Positions 25,325 through 34,485 of a stretch of DNA of 64,000 nucleotides are shown here, in pieces. Position numbers and translations under genes: made by a program. The notes under the pieces were generated by a model, which saw only the letters and a list, made by a program, of their open reading frames with translations, ran no database searches and was not told the DNA's origin. Positions within the stretch are counted from its first letter, which is position 1, and the number at the start of each line of letters is the position of its first letter. This DNA comes from Candidatus Proelusimicrobium excrementi (GTDB lineage: Bacteria > Elusimicrobiota > Elusimicrobia > Elusimicrobiales > Elusimicrobiaceae): contig CAKUBV010000001.1 in the NCBI GenBank assembly GCA_934643455.1, forward strand, positions 62,001 to 126,000. Direction: 5' to 3'.

Positions 25325-26205
25325 TGAGCGTTTTTAAACATATACCGATACTCGCCGCGGAAATAACCGACCTTTTGATAACCGATGAAAACGGCGTTTA
25401 CCTTGACGGAACTTTGGGCCTCGGCGGGCACAGCGGCTGTTTTATAAAAAGGCTTTCGCCCAAAGGGCGCGTACTCGGTTTGGATAAAGACGCGCAAGCC
25501 TTGAAAATGGCGGAAGAAAACGTAAACGACGCCCGCCTTAAAACTTTTAATTTAAGCTATACCGAAGCGCCTTGCGCCCTTAAAGCGGAAGGCCTTAAAG
25601 GTGTAAACGGGGCTTTGTTTGATTTGGGGCTGAGCTCTTATCAGCTTGACGACGCTTCCCGCGGGTTCAGTTTTTTAAACGACGGTCCTTTGGATATGCG
25701 TTTTGACCAAAGCAAAGGCATTAGCGCAAAGGAAATAGTAAATTCCTACGCGGCGGATAAATTAAGCAAAATATTTGCGCTTTACGGGGAGGAGCGCAAC
25801 GCCGAAAAGATATCTTTGGCGATTTGCGCCGCACGCAGGGAAGCCCCGCTGGAAACAACCTCCGCGCTTGCCAAAACAATAGAAATGGCGGTCCCGCGCT
25901 TTGGCAAAACTCACCCGGCCACTAAAGTTTTTCAGGCTTTGAGAATAGAAGTCAACGGGGAGCTTGACTGCGTCAAATCCGCACCGGCTTTGCTTAAGGA
26001 TATTTTACTGCTGGGCGGGCGCGCCGCTTTCCTTACTTTCCACTCCACCGAAGACAGAATAATAAAATTCGCTTTTAAAGAGCTTGCCTCCGGCGGGGAT
26101 TTTAAACTTGTAAACAAAAAGGTTATAGAGCCCTCTTGGGCGGAAATAAAAGCCAATCCCCGCGCCAGGAGCGCAAAACTCCGCGTAATTGAGAGGATTA
26201 AATGA
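25324..26205 (+). CDS. rsmH: 16S rRNA m4C1402 methyltransferase RsmH
   Basis: 293 residues from the second of two adjacent ATGs; AGAGG is 6 nt from 25324 but only 3 nt from 25321. Family features: HIPILAAEI at the start, LDGTLGLGGHSG (SAM loop), FDLGLSSYQLDDASRGFSF, RFGKTHPATKVFQALRIEVN (quoted in part) and FHSTEDRIIK. It methylates N4 of C1402 in 16S rRNA. It is the customary first methyltransferase of the division/cell-wall cluster; mraZ, normally upstream, is absent here. Confidence 0.95.
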   Translation: MSVFKHIPILAAEITDLLITDENGVYLDGTLGLGGHSGCFIKRLSPKGRVLGLDKDAQALKMAEENVNDARLKTFNLSYTEAPCALKAEGLKGVNGALFDLGLSSYQLDDASRGFSFLNDGPLDMRFDQSKGISAKEIVNSYAADKLSKIFALYGEERNAEKISLAICAARREAPLETTSALAKTIEMAVPRFGKTHPATKVFQALRIEVNGELDCVKSAPALLKDILLLGGRAAFLTFHSTEDRIIKFAFKELASGGDFKLVNKKVIEPSWAEIKANPRARSAKLRVIERIK

Positions 26206-26480
26206 AGATTTTTTACGTTATTTTGCTTTGCGGCTTATTTTTGCTTCTTATAGCAATGGAGCGCGTGCAAAAGGAGAAGACCGGCTATCAGGTGGCCACG
26301 GTTATGGAAGATATAACCTTTAAAGAAGCCCGCAACCAGTACCTGCGCTATAAAATAGGCGTGTATAAATCGCCGCATAAAATCATGGCGGAGGCCGAAC
26401 GTGAGGGTATGCGTATAGCCGCTCCGTCGGAAGTTATAGTTTTGAAGGACAAAGATGAAAACGCTGAAATCAAGAATTAA
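26202..26480 (+). CDS. ftsL: FtsL-like small bitopic division protein
   Basis: 92 residues: a single N-terminal membrane segment (FYVILLCGLFLLLIAM) followed by a short periplasmic region with heptad character (QYLRYKIGVYKSPHKIMAEA). Sequence match to FtsL is weak, as usual for this family, so the call rests on size, topology and its exact place between rsmH (ATGA overlap) and ftsI. FtsL bridges the FtsQ/B complex and FtsW-FtsI at the septum. Confidence 0.7.
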   Translation: MKIFYVILLCGLFLLLIAMERVQKEKTGYQVATVMEDITFKEARNQYLRYKIGVYKSPHKIMAEAEREGMRIAAPSEVIVLKDKDENAEIKN

Positions 26481-28110
26481 AATTTGCGCCATAGCCTGTT
26501 TTTTGCCTGCGGTTTTTATCGCCGGCCGGCTGTTTTATTTGCAGACTTTCAGGCATGAAGAACTGCTTACCAAAGCCGAAAAGCGCGTCTATACCCAAAC
26601 CGTCCCGGATACCGTCCGCGGAAAAATATTGGATAATAAAGGCGTGGTTCTGGCGGAGAGCCTTCGCACTTATTTCGTGGCGGTCAGCAAAAAGAACGTA
26701 AATAAAAAAGACGCTCTTTTTGACGTGCTGGGCCAAGCCCTTTCCGTAAGCAAAGCTCAGTTAAACAAACTTTGGAATTCAAAAGGGAATTTCTTTTACG
26801 TCAAGAAGGAAGTTACCCCGTTGGAATACGAAAAGCTGGAAGAGCTTATCAATAAAGAAAGGGTGCGCGGCATAGAAATAGAACCGCATTATACGCGCAT
26901 CTATCCTTATGACGGCATAGCGCAGGATATTTTGGGGGCGACGAACTCCCGCAACAGCGGGCTTTCCGGCATAGAGCTTATGTATGAAGACGAGCTCGCG
27001 CGGCGCACAAAATCCAAACGTGTCAAAAAAGCGCGCCGCGGCGGAATAATTTACGATAAAGAGCAAACGGAATTTTTGGATATAGCCGACGTCTATCTGA
27101 CGATAGATTCCCTCGGGCAGTATTACGCGGAAAGCACTCTTAAAAAATATGCGGAAGAGTATAAAGTAAAAAGCGCTTTCGCGATAGTGCAGGACCCGGA
27201 AACGGGGCATATCTTGGCGGCGGCCTCTTACCCGGCTTTAGACGGCCGAAGCCTGCCTTTGCAGTTTGTTTACGAGCCCGGCTCCACTTTTAAAACGATA
27301 GCCGTGGCGGCAGCCTTGGACAGCGGCGCGGTAAAGCCGACGGACAGATTTTCCATGGAAGACAATAAATGGAAAGTCGACGGCATAACCATACGCGATC
27401 ACCAAAAAAAGCCCAGTTTGGACGTAAAAGAAATATTGGAAGTTTCTTCCAATATCGGCGCGGCGAAAATATCGCACGGACTCGGCGCGAGGACGATGTA
27501 TTCTTACATAAAAAAATTCGGCTTCGGCGTAAAAAGCAATATATCTTTTTTGGGCGAGCCTTCCGGCATTTTGAGGGAGCATACCCGCTGGAAGCCGATT
27601 GACACCGCAAAAGCCGGTTACGGATACACGGTGGCGGTTACCGGCGTACAGTTGGTTACGGCTTATTCCGCCATAGCCAACGGCGGAACTTTAATGCAGG
27701 CGCATTTGATAGATAAAATCAAATTCGCGAACGGGACGGAAGAAGTTTTATCAAAGCCGTCCAAGGTAAGGCAGGCCATAAGCAAAAAGACGTCCGATCA
27801 GCTTAAGGACTTGCTGGTCGGCGTGGTGGAAAACGGCACTGGCAAAGGCGCAAAGGTAAAAGGATACAGCGTCGCCGGCAAAACCGGCACCACGGAAAAA
27901 ATGGCGCAAGACGGCAAATACCAAAGAAGCGCGCATATAGCTTCTTTCTGCGGTTTTGTGCCAGCTTATAAACCCAGATTTACCATACTTGTGGTTTTGG
28001 ACGAGCCCGAACGCGCTTTGTTCGGCACGGCGTCCGCAAAAATATTTTCTGAAATAGCGGCTAAATTCCTTACTTTATACGCCGTTGAGCCTGATGAGGA
28101 GGCACGATGA
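26455..28110 (+). CDS. ftsI: Septal peptidoglycan transpeptidase FtsI (class B PBP)
   Basis: 551 residues. An N-terminal membrane anchor (about 8-25) is followed by the dimerisation domain and then the penicillin-binding domain with all three motifs: SxxK as GSTFK (Ser277), SxN as SSNIGA, and KTG as AGKTGTTEK. The family end FVPAYKPRFTILVVLDEP is present; no PASTA domains follow. It cross-links septal peptidoglycan with FtsW. Its start lies 26 bp inside the ftsL-like gene and its stop overlaps murF (ATGA). murE, often next, is missing here. Confidence 0.94.
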   Translation: MKTLKSRIKICAIACFLPAVFIAGRLFYLQTFRHEELLTKAEKRVYTQTVPDTVRGKILDNKGVVLAESLRTYFVAVSKKNVNKKDALFDVLGQALSVSKAQLNKLWNSKGNFFYVKKEVTPLEYEKLEELINKERVRGIEIEPHYTRIYPYDGIAQDILGATNSRNSGLSGIELMYEDELARRTKSKRVKKARRGGIIYDKEQTEFLDIADVYLTIDSLGQYYAESTLKKYAEEYKVKSAFAIVQDPETGHILAAASYPALDGRSLPLQFVYEPGSTFKTIAVAAALDSGAVKPTDRFSMEDNKWKVDGITIRDHQKKPSLDVKEILEVSSNIGAAKISHGLGARTMYSYIKKFGFGVKSNISFLGEPSGILREHTRWKPIDTAKAGYGYTVAVTGVQLVTAYSAIANGGTLMQAHLIDKIKFANGTEEVLSKPSKVRQAISKKTSDQLKDLLVGVVENGTGKGAKVKGYSVAGKTGTTEKMAQDGKYQRSAHIASFCGFVPAYKPRFTILVVLDEPERALFGTASAKIFSEIAAKFLTLYAVEPDEEAR

Positions 28111-29456
28111 AACTTAATATAACTTATGAATCTTTGTCTAAGATTCTTGACGGTAAACTTACCGCCGAAAAGCCCTTTTCCGTATTGGAAAAACTAAGCA
28201 TAGACAGCCGAACTTTGCAAAAAGGGGAGGCTTACCTCGTTATAAAAGGCCAAAAACACGACGGCCATAAATTTATAAAAGCCGCCATAGAAAAGGGCGC
28301 CTCTTTAATCATAGCCGAAGAGGGCCGCGGCGAAGAAGCCAAAGCCGCAGGCGTTGCTCTTTTGGAAGTCAAAGACACTTTAAAAGCTTTGCAGGGCTTG
28401 GCTTTGCATCACAGGCTTAAACATAATATAAAGATAGCGGCCGTAACCGGCTCCAACGGCAAAAGCACCACGAAACAAATGCTTTTGGCGATTTGCCAGC
28501 GCGCCGGAAAGACCTGCAACACCAAAGGCAATTTCAACAATCAAATAGGCGTGCCGCTTTCCATTTTGGAAATTACCGAGGAAGACAAATACGGCGTTTT
28601 TGAACTCGGCGCGTCGCATAAAGGCGATATCGACGAAATAGCCTCAATAGTGCGCCCCGATGTCGCGATAATAACAAACGTTTCGCCGGCGCATTTGGAA
28701 TTTTTCGGAGATATGGAAACGGTCTATCAGACAAAGACTGAAATTATAAATTCCATAAACTCTTACGGCACGCTTATATATAATAATGACGATTCCATGC
28801 TCCGCCGCTTAAAAACCCGGTATGACGGAAGAAGCCTCAGTTTCGGTTTTTCGGCCGACGCCGATTTAAGAATAATCCCGGGGGAGAAATTCTCTTTCGG
28901 CTATAAAGGCGCGATTTTTAAATCCGACATAGCTCTTGAAAAGCACAATCAGTTAAACGCGGCGGCAGCCAGCGCCGGCGCGATAGCTTTAGGCCTTTTT
29001 AAAGATCAAATAGAGCAAGGCTTGGCTCTTTATACGCCTATGCCTTTAAGATTGGAAGTTCATAAAAAAGGCGCGTCCACTTTTATTTTGGACTGCTACA
29101 ACGCCAATCCCGCTTCCGTAAGCAATGCTTTGGAGATTCTGGCCGAACGCTCCAAAACGGAAGGCCCTGCGGCGGTTGTGCTGGGCGATATGCGGGAGCT
29201 CGGCGCGCAGTCGGCGTTTTATCATAAGCTGATAGCGGAAAAAATAAAAGAACTCGGTTTTAGCGATATTTATTTGGCCGGGCCGGAAATGAAAGCCGCC
29301 TATGAAGCTTTAAAAAATTCCGGCGTAGAGGCCGAGTATGCGGAGGACAAAAACGCCTTGCTGCCCTCATTAAAAAAACGCGCCGAAAAGGGCGGGCTTA
29401 TCTTGATGAAAGCCTCCCGCGCTTTAAATTTTGAAGAATTGTTCGAGCAAATATAA
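28107..29456 (+). CDS. murF: UDP-MurNAc-tripeptide--D-Ala-D-Ala ligase MurF
   Basis: 449 residues with the three Mur-ligase domains: an N-terminal UDP-binding part (SIDSRTLQKGEAYLVIKG), the central ATPase with P-loop VTGSNGKSTTKQ, and a C-terminal domain with DCYNANPASVSNALE and VVLGDMRELG. It adds D-Ala-D-Ala to UDP-MurNAc-tripeptide in the cytoplasm. ATGA overlap with ftsI, 9-bp gap to mraY. Confidence 0.94.
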   Translation: MKLNITYESLSKILDGKLTAEKPFSVLEKLSIDSRTLQKGEAYLVIKGQKHDGHKFIKAAIEKGASLIIAEEGRGEEAKAAGVALLEVKDTLKALQGLALHHRLKHNIKIAAVTGSNGKSTTKQMLLAICQRAGKTCNTKGNFNNQIGVPLSILEITEEDKYGVFELGASHKGDIDEIASIVRPDVAIITNVSPAHLEFFGDMETVYQTKTEIINSINSYGTLIYNNDDSMLRRLKTRYDGRSLSFGFSADADLRIIPGEKFSFGYKGAIFKSDIALEKHNQLNAAAASAGAIALGLFKDQIEQGLALYTPMPLRLEVHKKGASTFILDCYNANPASVSNALEILAERSKTEGPAAVVLGDMRELGAQSAFYHKLIAEKIKELGFSDIYLAGPEMKAAYEALKNSGVEAEYAEDKNALLPSLKKRAEKGGLILMKASRALNFEELFEQI

Positions 29457-29465
29457 GGAGAATCA

Positions 29466-30554
29466 ATGTTTTACTATTTATCGCATTTAAAGGAAAGTCT
29501 AAGCGTATTTAACGTTTTCAATTACATCACTTTCCGCTGCGGCGCGGCGGTGCTGACGGGGCTTCTTATCAGTTTGCTGATATCCCCTGCGGTTATAAGG
29601 AAGCTTCGTTCTTATAAAATCGGTCAGGTGCAAAGGAAAGACGGCCCGCAAAGCCATCTTTCCAAAAACGGTACGCCGACAATGGGCGGAATAATAATAA
29701 TAATAAGTTTGCTTTCATCCGTGCTTTTGTGGGCGCGCTTGGATAACCGCTTCGTATGGCTGCTTTTGGTCGTATCGGTGCTGCTTTCTTTTGTCGGGAT
29801 TTTGGACGATTACACCAAACTGGTCAAAAAGAACCCCAACGGCGCGCCGAGCTGGGTTAAATTGGTCGTTCAGATTATAACCGCCGTAGCTGTTGTGGGC
29901 TATTTGGGCGCATATCCGCCCAATCCTCTTTACCCGGACGTGCTGACGGTTCCTTATTTCAACGGCGCTTTTATGCTGTCTTTGGGCGGTTTTTATTTGG
30001 TTTTTGCCATGCTTATGATAATAGGCTCTTCCAACGCCACCAATCTTACGGACGGTTTGGACGGTTTGGCGGCCGGCAGCGTCATATTCTGCGCGTGCGC
30101 TTACGCCGTCTTCGCTTATTTGGCCGGCAATACCGGGTTTGCTTCTTATCTTAAGATAATTTACGTCGCCGGCAGCGGGGAAATAGCGGTGTTTCTTTCC
30201 GCGCTTATCGGCGCGTGTATGGGCTTTTTGTGGTATAACGCCTATCCGGCGCAGGTGTTTATGGGCGATACGAGTTCGCTTTTCCTGGGCGGCGTTATAG
30301 CCACGGCGGCTATTTGTATAAAACAGGAACTCGTTTTGCCTATCGCCGGAGGTATATTTGTAATGGAAACGCTTTCGGTAATCATACAAATGGGATATTT
30401 CCGCCTTACCGGCGGCAAAAGATTTTTTAAAATGGCGCCTTTGCATCATCATTTTGAACTGAAAGGCGTGGCGGAACCTAAGGTTATAGTCAGGTTTTGG
30501 ATAGTTGGTATAGTGCTTATGCTGATGGCTTTGGCCTCGCTTAAGATAAGGTAA
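29466..30554 (+). CDS. mraY: Phospho-MurNAc-pentapeptide translocase MraY
   Basis: 362 residues, ten membrane segments. Diagnostic segments: KNGTPTMGG, VGILDDYTKL (DD pair), NATNLTDGLDGLAAG and PLHHHFELKG, all active-site loops of the family. It makes lipid I from UDP-MurNAc-pentapeptide and undecaprenyl phosphate. AAGGAG lies 7 nt before the ATG. ftsW begins 3 bp downstream; the murD gene that usually intervenes is absent. Confidence 0.96.
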   Translation: MFYYLSHLKESLSVFNVFNYITFRCGAAVLTGLLISLLISPAVIRKLRSYKIGQVQRKDGPQSHLSKNGTPTMGGIIIIISLLSSVLLWARLDNRFVWLLLVVSVLLSFVGILDDYTKLVKKNPNGAPSWVKLVVQIITAVAVVGYLGAYPPNPLYPDVLTVPYFNGAFMLSLGGFYLVFAMLMIIGSSNATNLTDGLDGLAAGSVIFCACAYAVFAYLAGNTGFASYLKIIYVAGSGEIAVFLSALIGACMGFLWYNAYPAQVFMGDTSSLFLGGVIATAAICIKQELVLPIAGGIFVMETLSVIIQMGYFRLTGGKRFFKMAPLHHHFELKGVAEPKVIVRFWIVGIVLMLMALASLKIR

Positions 30555-30557
30555 TTT

Positions 30558-31712
30558 ATGCCGGGAATATTTTTGGAAAAAACAAATCTCGCCAGGCGGC
30601 GCGGACCCGTAAAAAAGAAAGGCGTTTTTCTGCCGCTTGATAAGCAGCTGCTTTCTTTTACGGCGATAATGATTATCGCCGGGCTGATATTTACGTATTC
30701 TTCCAGCGCGTTTGATTCGATGTCGTACTTCAAAAGGCAGATTGTTTTTGACGTTTTCGGCGTTTGCGCGATGTTGTTTTTGTCGCAGTATTATTCCGCT
30801 TTGCAAAAAAGATTCAGTTCCGTTTGGATGCTGTTTGCGGCCTGGATTCTTTTGATTTGGGCTTTGCTTCAGCCGGCCGCCGCTAACGTGCACAGGTGGA
30901 TAAATTTGGGCGTGTTTAACATACAGCCTTCGGAAATCGCAAAAATGGTGCTGATAATTTATTTGGCGGCGTATTTGGCCAAACTGCCTGAAAAACGCCG
31001 GGATAATATGCTGCTTATAACGCCGCTTGTCTATACGCTTATAACGCTTGCACTTATCGTAGCCGGCAAGGACTTGGGCATCCCCGCCCTTATGACGGCC
31101 ATAGCTTTTGCGATGTTTTTTATAGCGGGCGCGCCGGTTTCCAAGTTGATTTACGTTTTTATAGCGGCGGTGCCGATTGTGATTATAGAAATTTACCGCC
31201 ACCCTTACAGGCTTAAAAGGATAGCCTCTTTCTTAAACCCGGAAGAAGCCGCCGGCTCCATAGGATATCAGCTGGTGCACTCTTTTTACGCCATAGGTTC
31301 AGGCGGGTGGTTCGGCAAAGGCTTCGGCGGATCGGATTTAAAACTGGAATATCTGCCCGCGGCTCATACGGATTTCATCTTCGCCATTATGTGCGAGGAA
31401 GTCGGCATGATAGGCGTATTTATGATTTTGGCCGCGTTTTTATGGCTTTTGATTCACGGTATACGCCTTGCCGTCAACGCCAAGGACACTTTTAATTCTT
31501 ATTTAATGGCCGGGATAACGCTTTGCATAACATTGCAGGCTTTCGTCAATATGTGCGTGGCTACGGGCATAGCTCCTACAAAAGGTTTGCCGCTGCCTTT
31601 CTTTTCTTACGGCGGATCTTCGGTGGTGGTTACGCTGGCTATGATGGGCATATTGATGAACTTGGCCGCAGTTGAGAGTAAAAACGCTTCTAAACAAGCG
31701 GGGAGAAGTTAG
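30558..31712 (+). CDS. ftsW: Septal peptidoglycan polymerase FtsW (SEDS)
   Basis: 384 residues, about ten membrane segments after a basic N-terminus. SEDS signatures: NVHRWINLGVFNIQPSEIAK (quoted in part), GKDLGIPALM, GKGFGGSDLKLEYLPAAHTDFIF (quoted in part) and SYGGSSVV. It polymerises lipid II glycan at the septum with FtsI. Its last base is shared with the GTG start of murG. Confidence 0.93.
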   Translation: MPGIFLEKTNLARRRGPVKKKGVFLPLDKQLLSFTAIMIIAGLIFTYSSSAFDSMSYFKRQIVFDVFGVCAMLFLSQYYSALQKRFSSVWMLFAAWILLIWALLQPAAANVHRWINLGVFNIQPSEIAKMVLIIYLAAYLAKLPEKRRDNMLLITPLVYTLITLALIVAGKDLGIPALMTAIAFAMFFIAGAPVSKLIYVFIAAVPIVIIEIYRHPYRLKRIASFLNPEEAAGSIGYQLVHSFYAIGSGGWFGKGFGGSDLKLEYLPAAHTDFIFAIMCEEVGMIGVFMILAAFLWLLIHGIRLAVNAKDTFNSYLMAGITLCITLQAFVNMCVATGIAPTKGLPLPFFSYGGSSVVVTLAMMGILMNLAAVESKNASKQAGRS

Positions 31713-32824
31713 TGGAAAATGTATTTATGATAGCCGCCGGCGGTACCGGCGGGCATTTTTACCCGGGTTTTGCTCTGGGAAAGGAGCTTGCTTCGCGCGG
31801 GCGGGACGTTGTGTTTATCATCAAACGCGGAAGCCCCAACGCCAAATTGCTGGAAGAGAACGAACTGCTTTATCAGGAGATTGACTTCGTTTCCATGCCG
31901 CGCGGCAAAAATCCTTTTAAATGGCTGGATTTTATTTGGAAGCTTATTTTGAGCATTTTGGAAATGCGCCGCTTTATAGAAAGCTACAAGCCTGCGGTTT
32001 GCATAGGCATGGGGGGATATATTTCATTCCCGCTGATATTTACCGCTCATTTTATGGGCGTTAAGACTGCCGTGCACGATTCCAACTCTAAAATAGGTTT
32101 GGCGAATAAAGTTTGTTCAAAGTTTACGGATATGTTCCTTTTGGGGCTGCCCGTGGATAAAAAAATAAAAAATTCCTATTTGGTAGGCACTCCGATAAGG
32201 GAGGAGTTCCGCCTGAAAGCTTCCGTCGAAGAGCAAAATTATTGGACTTTCGTTACGGATTTCTCGATAAACGTTCTTATATTCGGCGGCAGCGGCGGCG
32301 CGCGCGCTTTAAGTATCGCCGCGGCCAAGACCGCAAAAGATATGCTCGGCAAAACCAAAAGGCTTCACTTCCTGCATATTACGGGCACAAGGGATTATGA
32401 AGAAATTAAAAACATATACGGCGATATCGAACACGTAGAACTTATTCCTTACGCGGAAGATATTCACGCCCTGATGAAAGCCGCGCATATAGTTATATCG
32501 CGCGCGGGGGCCAGTTCTCTGGCGGAAATTTATTCCATGGCTAAGCCCGCGATAGTGGTTCCTTTCCCTTACGCCAGCGACGATCACCAATATTGCAACG
32601 CAAAAATATTCGCCGATAAGGGCTGTATAAAACTTATTAAAGAAGGCCCCAATCTTGCGGAGGATCTTGACCATGCTCTTAGAGAGCTTTTGGCTTCGCC
32701 CAAAACGCTTAAGGAAATGTCAGCCAACTTCAGCAATTTGGTTTTGCCCAGCCCTTTAAAAGCGGCGGGGCGCATTGCCGATATGGCGGAAGCTTTGGCC
32801 GGGGCCCGTCTTAATAATTTTTAA
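31712..32824 (+). CDS. murG: UDP-GlcNAc transferase MurG
   Basis: 370 residues from a GTG start preceded by GGGAG at 7 nt. GT28 fold: N-terminal AAGGTGGHFYPG, a mid-protein GGSGGARAL and the C-terminal donor-binding SRAGASSLAEIYSMAKPAI (quoted in part). It converts lipid I to lipid II at the inner membrane face. Last gene of the cluster here: murC, murB, ddl, ftsQ, ftsA and ftsZ do not follow. Confidence 0.95.
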   Translation: MENVFMIAAGGTGGHFYPGFALGKELASRGRDVVFIIKRGSPNAKLLEENELLYQEIDFVSMPRGKNPFKWLDFIWKLILSILEMRRFIESYKPAVCIGMGGYISFPLIFTAHFMGVKTAVHDSNSKIGLANKVCSKFTDMFLLGLPVDKKIKNSYLVGTPIREEFRLKASVEEQNYWTFVTDFSINVLIFGGSGGARALSIAAAKTAKDMLGKTKRLHFLHITGTRDYEEIKNIYGDIEHVELIPYAEDIHALMKAAHIVISRAGASSLAEIYSMAKPAIVVPFPYASDDHQYCNAKIFADKGCIKLIKEGPNLAEDLDHALRELLASPKTLKEMSANFSNLVLPSPLKAAGRIADMAEALAGARLNNF

Positions 32825-32895
32825 TTTTCCGCTTCGCGGCGGCGTTCGGGGATTTGTGTTTTAGCGGTACTCCGCCTTTTTGTATAATATAGACA

Positions 32896-34413
32896 ATGTT
32901 AAGCACCATACTGTTTATATTTGTTGCTATTATAATCATAGTCCTTAACGGTTTTTTCGTTTTGGGCGAATTTTCTTTGGTTAAAGTGCGCGGCACCCGT
33001 TTGGCGGAGCTTGCCCGCAACGGCGGCTATAAGGAAAAACTGGCTCTTCAGGCCCATGAACAGATAGATAATTATCTATCTTCCATACAAATAGCCATCA
33101 CCATGACCAGCTTGGCTTTAGGCTGGGTGGGCGAACCTTCCGTCGGCAAACTTTTAGGCTGGGCCTTGCCTTGGCTTGTTCCGTTTCTGCCTGATGCCGC
33201 TTTGTATACGGTTTCTTTCGTGCTTTCCTTCCTGATAATCACGTCTTTGCATGTTGTTTACGGGGAGCAGGTTCCTAAACTCTTTTCCATAAAATATCCG
33301 GAAAAGACTCTTCTTTGGTGTATAGTTCCGCTGCATTATTTTTATGTAATAACAAAAGTTTTCAGGAAGATTCTCGTCGTCGTCGCTTATAAAAGCTTGC
33401 AAATCGCGGGGATTAATCCACACGTGGAAGAATCCCCTTTAAGCCAAGAAGAGCTTAGAATGATGTTCTCAAAATCGCAGGAGGGCGGCAAGTTTTCTTT
33501 AAGAAGGCTTATGATGTTTGAAAATCTTTTTGATTTCGAGCAGGTTCTCGTTAAAGAAATAATGACGTCCAAAGATAAAATTTCCGCTTTAAAGAAGTCC
33601 AATTCCTGGCCGGAAAATTTGGCGATTATCAAAAAGCGCAAATATTCGCGCTATCCTCTTTACGAAGCCTCTATAGACGACGCCAAGGATTATGTTCTTA
33701 TAAAGGAAATGTCTTTGGACGCTTTAAGCGAACATTCCGATCAGCCTATTGAGGAAAAATATACTTATCCCCTTTTAACTTTGGACGAAAATACCCCGGT
33801 TGAAGCCGCGCTGAGGGAGTTCCAAACAAAAAGAAAGCATCAGGCTTTGGTAAAGAACGCCAAGGGGGAAGTAGTCGGTTTGGTTACTTTGGAAGACGTA
33901 CTGGAAGAACTCGTCGGCGAAATCCGCGACGAATACGAAAAGCCCAATACTTACCGCTTAAGCAATTTCTTTATGCCGGCGGCTTCCATAATAAACATAA
34001 AAGCGGCCGATAAATTTGAAGCTTTCGACCGTCTTTTAAACGCTATGTACGCCCAGCGGCCGATATTTTCCAAACAGCAGGCGGGGGAGTTTATCGTCAA
34101 CAGGGAAAAGCTTATGTCCTGCGTGTTTGCAAAAGGCATAGCCATTCCGCACGCCAGGGTGGCCTCTTTAAGCGAGCCTATGGTCTGCGTGGGAACTTCA
34201 AGAAAAGGCATAGAGTTTGAGCCGGGCAACAACGTCAAAATAATTTTTCTTGTTTTAACCCCTTTTAAAGAGCCTGCGGCCCAGCTTAAGATTTTGGCCG
34301 AGCTGGCGGCGATATCTTCCAATAAAGTAATGAAAGAGCATATCTTAAAAGCTTCCAGCCCAGCCGAAGTGGCCGAAATCTTTTTGGCTTTTGAGAACAC
34401 CGTCCCGGATTAA
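32896..34413 (+). CDS. DUF21/CNNM transporter-like protein with CBS pair and C-terminal PTS EIIA domain
   Basis: 505 residues in three parts. Residues 1-190 are a DUF21 (CNNM/CorB-type) membrane domain with NGFFVLGEFSLVKVR and an amphipathic segment. About 205-340 is a CBS pair (VKEIMTSKDKISAL; HQALVKNAKGEVVGLVTLEDVLEELVGEI, quoted in part). From about 355 the usual CorC/HlyC domain is replaced by a PTS EIIA type-2 (fructose/nitrogen class) domain with the phosphorylatable His419 in IPHAR and a matching C-terminal helix. DUF21-CBS proteins handle Mg or Co efflux; an EIIA tail suggests control by phosphotransfer. Stand-alone gene. Confidence 0.88.
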   Translation: MLSTILFIFVAIIIIVLNGFFVLGEFSLVKVRGTRLAELARNGGYKEKLALQAHEQIDNYLSSIQIAITMTSLALGWVGEPSVGKLLGWALPWLVPFLPDAALYTVSFVLSFLIITSLHVVYGEQVPKLFSIKYPEKTLLWCIVPLHYFYVITKVFRKILVVVAYKSLQIAGINPHVEESPLSQEELRMMFSKSQEGGKFSLRRLMMFENLFDFEQVLVKEIMTSKDKISALKKSNSWPENLAIIKKRKYSRYPLYEASIDDAKDYVLIKEMSLDALSEHSDQPIEEKYTYPLLTLDENTPVEAALREFQTKRKHQALVKNAKGEVVGLVTLEDVLEELVGEIRDEYEKPNTYRLSNFFMPAASIINIKAADKFEAFDRLLNAMYAQRPIFSKQQAGEFIVNREKLMSCVFAKGIAIPHARVASLSEPMVCVGTSRKGIEFEPGNNVKIIFLVLTPFKEPAAQLKILAELAAISSNKVMKEHILKASSPAEVAEIFLAFENTVPD

Positions 34414-34485
34414 TGCTTTTCCGTATTTTTGCCGCCGCCTGTTTTTATGGGGAAGCTTCGGCATAAAATGTTATAATTTAATATT

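Noticed and set aside
29715..31202. Minus-strand open frame of 495 codons
   Set aside because: It lies exactly opposite mraY and ftsW, is full of His, Arg and Tyr as expected from the complement of membrane-protein codons, and has no ribosome binding site.
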